Source of the DNA: Pirellula sp. | Lineage (GTDB): Bacteria; Planctomycetota; Planctomycetia; Pirellulales; Pirellulaceae | Length of the DNA: 64,000 nt | Assembly (NCBI GenBank): GCA_021300155.1 | Contig: JAJTID010000097.1 | Coordinates: 1-64,000, forward strand | Reading direction: 5' to 3' | In this document: one piece after another, positions 58,072-64,000 of the stretch | Numbering within the stretch: position 1 is the first letter of the stretch | How the letters are laid out: the number at the start of each line of letters is the position of its first letter | The notes under the pieces: model-generated | What the model saw: only the letters and a program-made list of their open reading frames with translations | Database searches by the model: none | Told to the model about the DNA's origin: nothing | Program-made: the position numbers and the translations under genes

Positions 58072-58653
58072 CTATCGCGTTGGTTTGCGCCATGCGGCGC
58101 TCGGGTCTTCTGCGAAGTTGTTCGATCCTTGATCGTTGATGTTACCCACCGGTTGAGCGGCCTCGGTGAGAATCGCACCTGCCTGCACAACTCCTTGACC
58201 GAATCGATCGATGCGACCTCCTGCGGCTTCCACGCTCGAGTTGATATCTTCTGCGGTCCGATTTACCGTATCGCGAGCTTGGCTAGTCACTTGCTGAATT
58301 CTTGACTGAGCGCTGCTGACCGAAGATAGAAACTGGCTCGCAGGTTGCTCGACAGGATTGAATTGCGAGGTTTTCGGAGCAATTGTCGTTGGCGACATGG
58401 CTGGGGGGGCGGAGCTTGTATTCGCTCCAGCTCCGTTGTTTGTGTAGTTGTTTGGAGTCGCAAACGAACCCGTTCCGGGTGGAGGAACACGAGCGGAACT
58501 GTTGATTCCTAAGGCTTGAGGAATAGAGCTATTCAACCCGGTACACCCGGACATGGAAGTGACAACCGCTAACGCGATACCAAGGATGATGTTGTTATTG
58601 CGTTTACGGGGAATTCGTGTTTGGTAGACTACCCCAAAATGGTTCAATTGCAT
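58072..58653 (-). CDS. putative lipoprotein of unknown function
   Basis: This encodes 193 residues. A basic start (IPRKRNNN) precedes a hydrophobic segment (IILGIALAVVTSMSGC) ending in a lipobox-like MSGC with cysteine near 37. The mature protein is Ser/Ala/Pro-rich and low-complexity, with a helical part (SVSSAQSRIQQVTSQARDTVNRTAEDINSSVEAAGGRIDRFG). GAGG lies upstream of ATG 58653. I do not recognise the family; an envelope or outer-membrane-anchored role is inferred. Confidence 0.72.
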   Translation of the reverse strand: MQLNHFGVVYQTRIPRKRNNNIILGIALAVVTSMSGCTGLNSSIPQALGINSSARVPPPGTGSFATPNNYTNNGAGANTSSAPPAMSPTTIAPKTSQFNPVEQPASQFLSSVSSAQSRIQQVTSQARDTVNRTAEDINSSVEAAGGRIDRFGQGVVQAGAILTEAAQPVGNINDQGSNNFAEDPSAAWRKPTR

Positions 58654-58778
58654 CTCAATGGCCTCAGTTGGAAATGCTCCAATACGGAACTCGACAGTCC
58701 AAGCTGAGTTGTAGAATCTCGAACTCTAACGAATCAAGACAGATTTATTGGTCTTGGCAAGATAGGCAGAATGGCGAC

Positions 58779-59636
58779 ATGGCAAAAATAGGTGCTCACA
58801 TGAGTGTAGCCGGCGGGTTCTACAAAGCGGTAGAAGCGGCCAAGGCTCTTCACATGGACGTGGTCCAAATCTTCACGAAGAATAACAACCAATGGGCAGC
58901 CAAACCCATCACATCCGAAGACGAGAAGCTTTTTCACGATGCATTGAAGTCGACCGGCGTCACGCGACCGTTGGCTCATGCATCGTATCTGATCAACCTC
59001 GCTTCTCCGAAAGAGGAACTATGGGAAAAATCGATCGATGGCATGGTGATCGAATGGCAGCGTGCGGATCAACTGGAACTCGATGGAGTTGTCATGCACC
59101 CAGGGGCATTTGTCGAGTCCAATGAAGAGATCGGACTTCGCCGCATCATCGATGGCTTGAACAGGGTGCACGAGAAAGCAAATCCGAAACGAGCATGGCT
59201 GCTATTAGAAAACACGGCAGGCCAAGGTTCGACGCTCGGCTGGAACATGGAGCAGTTAGGATTCCTCCTTTCGGAAACAGGGGAGTCGATGCAAATCGGA
59301 ATTTGTTTCGATACGTGCCATGCGCATGCGGCCGGTTACGACATGTCGACCTCGGAAGGGATGAAGGCTTGGGAAAAAGACGCAAAGAAGCATGGAGTTC
59401 TTGACGCTATTCGCGCCCTGCATTTGAACGATAGCAAGAAGCCATGCGGATCGAGAGTGGATCGGCACGAACATATTGGCTTTGGCTCCATAGGATTGGA
59501 AGGTTTCCAACGGGTCTTGAAACACAAAGTTCTCAAACAGCATCCCATGTACTTGGAAACAGACAAAGCAACCAACGACGAAGGTGTAGAATGGGACTTA
59601 ATCAACATGCAAACATTACGCAATCTAGACATTTGA
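58779..59636 (+). CDS. nfo: endonuclease IV (apurinic/apyrimidinic)
   Basis: This encodes 285 residues from ATG 58779 (MAKIGAHMSVAGG), the usual size; the longer ORF from 58617 adds unrelated sequence. Trinuclear zinc ligand blocks are seen: GAHMSVAGG, HASYLINLAS, VMHPGAF, LLENTAGQGSTLG, CFDTCHAHAAGYD, HLNDSKKPCGSRVDRHEHIGFG and YLETDK. It cleaves DNA at abasic sites in base-excision repair. It is divergent from the lipoprotein gene. Confidence 0.95.
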   Translation: MAKIGAHMSVAGGFYKAVEAAKALHMDVVQIFTKNNNQWAAKPITSEDEKLFHDALKSTGVTRPLAHASYLINLASPKEELWEKSIDGMVIEWQRADQLELDGVVMHPGAFVESNEEIGLRRIIDGLNRVHEKANPKRAWLLLENTAGQGSTLGWNMEQLGFLLSETGESMQIGICFDTCHAHAAGYDMSTSEGMKAWEKDAKKHGVLDAIRALHLNDSKKPCGSRVDRHEHIGFGSIGLEGFQRVLKHKVLKQHPMYLETDKATNDEGVEWDLINMQTLRNLDI

Positions 59637-59649
59637 GACAGAGCTTCTC

Positions 59650-60114
59650 ATGAACGAATCAGCGATTAATCCTTACGAAGCTCCTGTTTCTGAAGATCCT
59701 AGATCATTAGGAATCAGCCAGGGCGAACTGATCAGCTATTTCATTTGCGCGCTGATTCAATGCGGAGTTGCGACATGGTTGCATACTCTGTGGATGAATA
59801 ATCCGAAATCAAACATGGCAAAGGTGCTTGATGACCCGTGGGATTGGGGTGTAGCTGGTGTTGCTTATTGTTTGCTCTTTATTATCCTAAACCTGTGCGT
59901 CGTAAAGATGCGTCGTGTTCGCGAAGGTGATCACCCAGGTATCGACAATTACCTTCGGTTGGCAGTGCTGTTTGTAGTGCTATTGGTCGCTGCCGTTTTC
60001 GCTATCTTCGGATTCGCGATGGCATTGGGAAGTTCACAAGCGGCCTACTTCATGTGGTCGCTATCAGGGCTGACATTGCTGTCGTTGCCATGGAATTGGA
60101 CCCGATCTTCCTAG
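59650..60114 (+). CDS. membrane protein with planctomycete NPYEAP motif
   Basis: This encodes 154 residues. The N-terminus contains NPYEAPVS, a motif common at the start of planctomycete membrane proteins. Four transmembrane helices follow (about 27-48, 68-90, 102-125 and 130-150), including AVLFVVLLVAAVFAIFGFAMAL. No other motif is seen and the function is unknown. It lies 13 bases after nfo on the same strand, so may be co-transcribed. Confidence 0.8.
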   Translation: MNESAINPYEAPVSEDPRSLGISQGELISYFICALIQCGVATWLHTLWMNNPKSNMAKVLDDPWDWGVAGVAYCLLFIILNLCVVKMRRVREGDHPGIDNYLRLAVLFVVLLVAAVFAIFGFAMALGSSQAAYFMWSLSGLTLLSLPWNWTRSS

Positions 60115-60144
60115 ACATCATGAATTCAGAATCGAAATGGTGAA

Positions 60145-61668
60145 ATGATTCGACTCCTCTCCGTTGCCTTGATACTCATATCCGCCCATGCAGTCAACGC
60201 GGCAGAAAAGCCGAACATCATCGTGATCATGGCGGATGATCTCGGATATGGTGACGTATCATGTTATGGTGCGACAGCAATCCAGACGCCGGCGATCGAT
60301 CGATTGGCCAACGAGGGTGTTCGTTTCACGAGCGGTTATTGCTCGGCGTCGACATGTACGCCGACTCGATTCTCTCTGTTGACTGGCACCTATGCCTTTC
60401 GACAAAAAGGGACCGGCATTGCACCACCGAACGGCCCTGCCATTATTCGCCCGGGGACAGACACGCTCCCATCGATTCTTAAGCGAGCAGGGTATGCAAC
60501 GGCGGTCATTGGCAAGTGGCATTTGGGGCTTGGTGACACGGCTCCAGATTGGAATGGGGAGCTGAAGCCAGGGCCACTTGAAATCGGATTCGATCATTGT
60601 TTTTTATTGCCAACGACCAACGACCGCGTACCTCAGGTTTATGTCGAAGATCGGCGTGTCAAGAATCTCGATCCGAAAGATCCGTTATGGGTCGGGAGCG
60701 ACAAACCATCGGAAGACCATCCGACTGGTATCACCCATCGAAGCACATTGAAGATGGACTGGTCCCATGGACACAATCAAACCATACACAATGGAATTAG
60801 CCGAATCGGCTTCTACACAGGTGGAAACAAAGCTAGGTTTCGCGACGAAGACGTGGCCGATCGATGGGTTACGGAATCCAATCGTTGGATCGAAGCCAAC
60901 CAAGATCGACCTTTCTTCCTCTTCTTTGCTTCTCAAGACATCCATGTTCCTCGCATCGCGCACGAACGATTTCAGGGCAAATCCGAACTTGGCCCTCGCG
61001 GTGATTGCATCTTGCAACTCGACTGGTGTGTTGGTGAATTGACAAAAACCATCGAACGGCTCGGGCTCTCCAAAAACACATTGTTCGTTTTTTGCTCGGA
61101 CAACGGTCCTGTCCTCGACGATGGCTACAAAGATGATGCCGTGGAAAAACTAGGTACCCACGAACCGGCAGGCCCTTTTCGTGGAGGCAAGTACAGCGTT
61201 TGGGAGGGAGGAACGCGAACTCCTTTCATCACTCGATGGCTGGGAAAGATTTCACCAACCGTTTCGAACGAAGTTGTTTGTACGATCGACTTGGCAGCCA
61301 GTTTCGCATCTCTCTCAGGGCAAACGCTACCGCGAGAGTCTTGCCTTGATAGCTTGGATGTCAGTGCTGCCTTGCTGGGTAAAGCGGGAGCGACTGGGCG
61401 TGATCATTTGATACAACAGGATAACGGCAGCGCAAACTATGGCTTGCGCTCGGGGGAATGGAAACTTGTGCGCCTCAAACAGCGAGGCAAGTCACAAGCG
61501 ACGGTGAGCCTTAAGGAACAAGCCATGCCCAAGGGACTACACAGCTTGTATCGACTCACCGATGATCCAGGCGAGCAAAAAGATTTATCTGCCGAAAATC
61601 CAGAGACCGTCCAACGATTGACTAAAATGCTGGACAAGATGATCAATGACGGCAGAAGCCGCCAGTAG
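60145..61668 (+). CDS. exported sulfatase, formylglycine-dependent
   Basis: This encodes 507 residues. A signal peptide (MIRLLSVALILISAHAVNA) precedes the metal-binding start KPNIIVIMADDLGYGDVSCYG. The activation motif CTPTR lies near residue 71 (the Cys is converted to formylglycine), then KWHLGLGD, HVPRIAHERF and CSDNGP with metal ligands. It is an arylsulfatase A-like enzyme. Planctomycetes have many of these to remove sulfate from marine polysaccharides. Substrate cannot be read from sequence. Confidence 0.93.
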   Translation: MIRLLSVALILISAHAVNAAEKPNIIVIMADDLGYGDVSCYGATAIQTPAIDRLANEGVRFTSGYCSASTCTPTRFSLLTGTYAFRQKGTGIAPPNGPAIIRPGTDTLPSILKRAGYATAVIGKWHLGLGDTAPDWNGELKPGPLEIGFDHCFLLPTTNDRVPQVYVEDRRVKNLDPKDPLWVGSDKPSEDHPTGITHRSTLKMDWSHGHNQTIHNGISRIGFYTGGNKARFRDEDVADRWVTESNRWIEANQDRPFFLFFASQDIHVPRIAHERFQGKSELGPRGDCILQLDWCVGELTKTIERLGLSKNTLFVFCSDNGPVLDDGYKDDAVEKLGTHEPAGPFRGGKYSVWEGGTRTPFITRWLGKISPTVSNEVVCTIDLAASFASLSGQTLPRESCLDSLDVSAALLGKAGATGRDHLIQQDNGSANYGLRSGEWKLVRLKQRGKSQATVSLKEQAMPKGLHSLYRLTDDPGEQKDLSAENPETVQRLTKMLDKMINDGRSRQ

Positions 61669-61747
61669 TCAACGAGATTTAGTCTGTGCCAAAGGTATGT
61701 GTATCAACGGTACGTATTGCAAACAACGGTTCGATGAATTCTAAGCC

Positions 61748-63169
61748 ATGAGTAATTGTTCCATGCGTCTATTCCTAATCTGTGTGTTGTTCGTCCTAGG
61801 TCTAGGAACGAATCGATCGAGTGCAGCATCCACGAGCGAGCGGCCACCGAACATTGTGATTATCTTTTGCGATGATCTTGGTTGGGGGGACTTGGGATGT
61901 TTTGGTAACCCAACGATTCGAACTCCAAATCTAGATCGAATGGCTGCCGAAGGGCAAAGATGGACACAGTTTTACGTCGCAGCTCCCGTTTGCACCCCGA
62001 GCCGAGCCGCACTCATGACAGGGCGATTACCCATTCGAAACGGAATGACAGGCAAGCGGGCCGTGTTGTTTCCAAATTCTGGTGGTGGATTGCGTCCTGA
62101 AGAAATCACTCTGCCTGAGCTTCTCAAACAAAAGAACTATGCCACCGGAATGTTCGGAAAATGGCACCTAGGACATTTGCCAAAGTACCTGCCTACATCC
62201 CAGGGGTTTGATACCTATTTTGGTATCCCGTATTCGAACGACATGGACAAAGTTGGAGGACCTGGCTATCGCGCAGAAGCGGCGAAGGATCCAGACTATT
62301 ACCCCAACGCCGCGCACTTCAATGTGCCGCTGATGCGTGGTATGGAAATCATCGAACGCCCTGCCGATCAAAACACCATAACCAGACGTTACACCGAAGA
62401 AGCCATTCAGTTCATTCGCGACAAAAAAGACCAACCTTTTTTTGTCTACCTACCTCACTCGATGCCGCATATCCCCTTGTTTGCCTCGGAGGAGTTTCGG
62501 GGCAAGTCGAAACGCGGCTTGTACGGCGACGTGGTCGAGGAGATCGATGCCAATGTCGGAAAGGTTCTCGATACATTGAGAGAACTGAAAATCGAAGAGA
62601 ATACGCTGGTCATGTTCAGTTCGGACAATGGCCCTTGGTTGAGCTTTGAAACGCATGGTGGTTCTGCTGGAGCATTACGAGCAGGCAAAGGCACTACTTT
62701 TGAAGGAGGGCAGCGTGTTCCGACGATCTTCTGGTGGCCTGGAAAAGTCAAGCCAGGCATCGTTCATGAACTCGGTTCGACTCTCGACATGATGGCGACG
62801 GTGGCTTCCTTGACCAGTACCAATGCACCTACGGATCGCAAGCTCGATTCGTACAACTTAGCTCCGACACTCTTGGGGACTGGGGGCAGCCCGCGCAAGG
62901 AGATGTTTTATTGGACCAACGCGGAGCTGCATGCCGTTCGATCTGGTCCGTGGAAGCTTCACGTGAAGATGCGAGAGCCGATCAACTATGGGAAAGAAGT
63001 CGTGCTATCCAAACCCGAGCTGTATCACGTCGAACGGGACATCTCGGAATCGTATAATGTTGCAGATCAGCATCCTGAAATTGTCGATCGACTCTTGGCA
63101 ATGATGAAGGCGCATCAATCCGACATCGAACCCCACGAAGACATGCTCGCTATTCCATTGCCTAACTAA
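61748..63169 (+). CDS. exported sulfatase, formylglycine-dependent
   Basis: This encodes 473 residues. A signal peptide (LFLICVLFVLGLGTNRSSA) precedes PPNIVIIFCDDLGWGDLGCFG. The activation motif CTPSR lies near residue 81 (PVCTPSRAALMTGRLPIRNG), followed by KWHLGHLPKYLPTSQGFDTYFG, HSMPHIPLFASEEFRG and FSSDNGPW. It resembles arylsulfatase A/N-acetylgalactosamine-6-sulfatase types. It is about 80 bases after the first sulfatase gene and the two are moderately different in sequence. Confidence 0.93.
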   Translation: MSNCSMRLFLICVLFVLGLGTNRSSAASTSERPPNIVIIFCDDLGWGDLGCFGNPTIRTPNLDRMAAEGQRWTQFYVAAPVCTPSRAALMTGRLPIRNGMTGKRAVLFPNSGGGLRPEEITLPELLKQKNYATGMFGKWHLGHLPKYLPTSQGFDTYFGIPYSNDMDKVGGPGYRAEAAKDPDYYPNAAHFNVPLMRGMEIIERPADQNTITRRYTEEAIQFIRDKKDQPFFVYLPHSMPHIPLFASEEFRGKSKRGLYGDVVEEIDANVGKVLDTLRELKIEENTLVMFSSDNGPWLSFETHGGSAGALRAGKGTTFEGGQRVPTIFWWPGKVKPGIVHELGSTLDMMATVASLTSTNAPTDRKLDSYNLAPTLLGTGGSPRKEMFYWTNAELHAVRSGPWKLHVKMREPINYGKEVVLSKPELYHVERDISESYNVADQHPEIVDRLLAMMKAHQSDIEPHEDMLAIPLPN

Positions 63170-63549
63170 CCAATAGCCCTACTTGGTACTGTGGGATAAG
63201 CTTCCAGCTAATCAGGTCAACTGTGGGATAAGCTTCCAGCTTGTTTATACCCCACATCTTTTTTGACCCCCACGAGCTTGTCTCGTGGGTGAATAAGGTT
63301 CGCAAGCTAGACACCGACGCCCTCCCAGTCCGCCGAATTTAACTTGTGCTCGCCGCTTGAAGCGGCGAGCACAAGTTAAACTCGGAAGATTGCGCAAATC
63401 GCGGCTTGTCTCTAGCTTGCCAACCGTGGCTTCCTGCCAGACGAGCTGGCAGGGGAGCAATACATGATAACTTGTGGGGTATAAATGATCTTCCAGCTTG
63501 TCAGCTCAGCTGTGGAATAAGCTTCCAGCTTGTCAAAAATCTGCATAGT
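63170..63549. repeat. intergenic repeat island: direct repeats and strong hairpins
   Basis: The unit ctgtgggataagcttccag occurs at 63189 and 63221, with a one-base variant at 63510 and a degenerate copy near 63472. Between them are a 43-base perfect inverted repeat at 63338-63380 (single-base centre), a stem CCCACGAG/CTCGTGGG at 63269-63289, and a stem CCTGCCAG/CTGGCAGG at 63433-63453. No coding signal is present. Confidence 0.85.
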
Positions 63550-64000
63550 CTATTCTTCAGGGGCCACTTTCCCATGATTCAAGAAGACCGCATTGGTCGC
63601 TTCGCTGCGGCCTTGTGCGATGTCAAGCTTGCCATCAGCGTTGACATCGCCTAACGCAATGCCGTAGACCGCACCGTTGCTATCCCCGAATGACACTTCA
63701 AAAAACGCGGTTCCGCTGCCATCATTCAGGAAGACTCGCGAGCCACCTTTGGCATAGCCGATTACCAAATCAAGCTTGCTGTCTTGATTCATATCACCTG
63801 TCGCGATGGCATACGGAATAAGCGATGCATTGCCAACTGCGATTGTCTTGGGGAAGATTCCCTTTCCATCGTTGATGCAGATCATCGCTCCCAGTCGATC
63901 ATCTCCAAAAATCAAATCCATCGCCCCATCGCCATTGAGATCTCCAGCGGCACAGCCTCGTGTGGACGAAATGGGTGGACCAAAATTCGTTGACTTCTCA
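63550..64000 (-). CDS. FG-GAP/VCBS repeat protein, C-terminal part (5' end outside the window)
   Basis: The frame is open from 63999 to the stop at 63550-63552, so the ORF track start at 63921 is not real. It reads GCAAGDLNGDGAMDLIFGD, then IATGDMNQDSKLDLVIGY and IALGDVNADGKLDIAQGR, three DxNxDxxxD calcium-loop repeats of an FG-GAP beta-propeller. Such proteins are exported or surface attached. The protein's other domains lie outside the window. Confidence 0.9.
   Translation of the reverse strand, partial: EKSTNFGPPISSTRGCAAGDLNGDGAMDLIFGDDRLGAMICINDGKGIFPKTIAVGNASLIPYAIATGDMNQDSKLDLVIGYAKGGSRVFLNDGSGTAFFEVSFGDSNGAVYGIALGDVNADGKLDIAQGRSEATNAVFLNHGKVAPEE

Overview
The window comes from a planctomycete, most likely a Pirellulaceae-type genome (Rhodopirellula/Blastopirellula relatives). 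This rests on lineage-typical families: a DUF1559 pilin-like protein, a DUF1552 + DUF1592 secreted pair, a DUF1080 protein, CxPxR sulfatases, an 'NPYEAP' membrane protein, FG-GAP repeats and a multi-transmembrane Ser/Thr kinase. Hairpin-forming dispersed repeats lie in several intergenic regions. Many genes lack a clear Shine-Dalgarno site, so several starts are judgements.

Layout. 1-1.6 kb: 5' end of an Hsp70 gene, a 3' remnant of an ABC permease gene, then a DUF1080 gene and a small secreted protein. 1.7-8 kb: prolyl-tRNA synthetase, tail-to-tail with a three-gene cluster (serine-less hydrolase, lone ABC ATPase, GT26 glycosyltransferase); malate dehydrogenase; a YjbQ-type protein. 8-10 kb: DUF1559 pilin-like gene and a PepSY-type membrane protein. 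10.5-24.5 kb: the metabolic core, a co-directional respiratory cluster encoding alternative complex III (ActA, ActB, ActC, an ActD-ActE fusion, ActF), a small membrane protein, a Sco chaperone and a caa3-type A2 cytochrome oxidase (CoxB, CoxA, CoxC, CoxD). Together these would pass electrons from quinol to oxygen. 24.6-30.2 kb: exported planctomycete proteins. 30.5-32.8 kb: a hydrolase and an RlmI-like methyltransferase.

32.9-40.5 kb: seven minus-strand genes in a row (FHA protein, Ser/Thr kinase, bitopic membrane protein, ECF sigma factor, RarA, ABC ATPase, ABC permease), the first four looking like one signalling module. 40.5-46.6 kb: repeat island, class II ribonucleotide reductase with a clear terminator, lipid kinase, dihydroorotase. 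46.7-49.7 kb: three unrecognised or weakly recognised membrane-associated genes. 49.9-54.5 kb: amino-acid permease and MMPL/RND transporter. 54.9-57.8 kb: compact iron-uptake operon feoA-feoA-feoB plus a Cys-rich mini-protein. 58-63.2 kb: lipoprotein, endonuclease IV, NPYEAP protein, two sulfatases. 63.2-64 kb: a dense repeat island and a truncated FG-GAP gene.

No tRNA, rRNA, CRISPR array, transposase or integrase was found. The observations most worth a second look are: the apparent loss of the nucleophile serine in a hydrolase coupled to an orphan ABC ATPase; His-rich tails on four adjacent respiratory subunits; the sigma/kinase/FHA module; the unknown pair at 47.8-49.7 kb with an in-frame hydrophobic extension after its stop; the permease-gene remnant at the left end; and the repeat islands.
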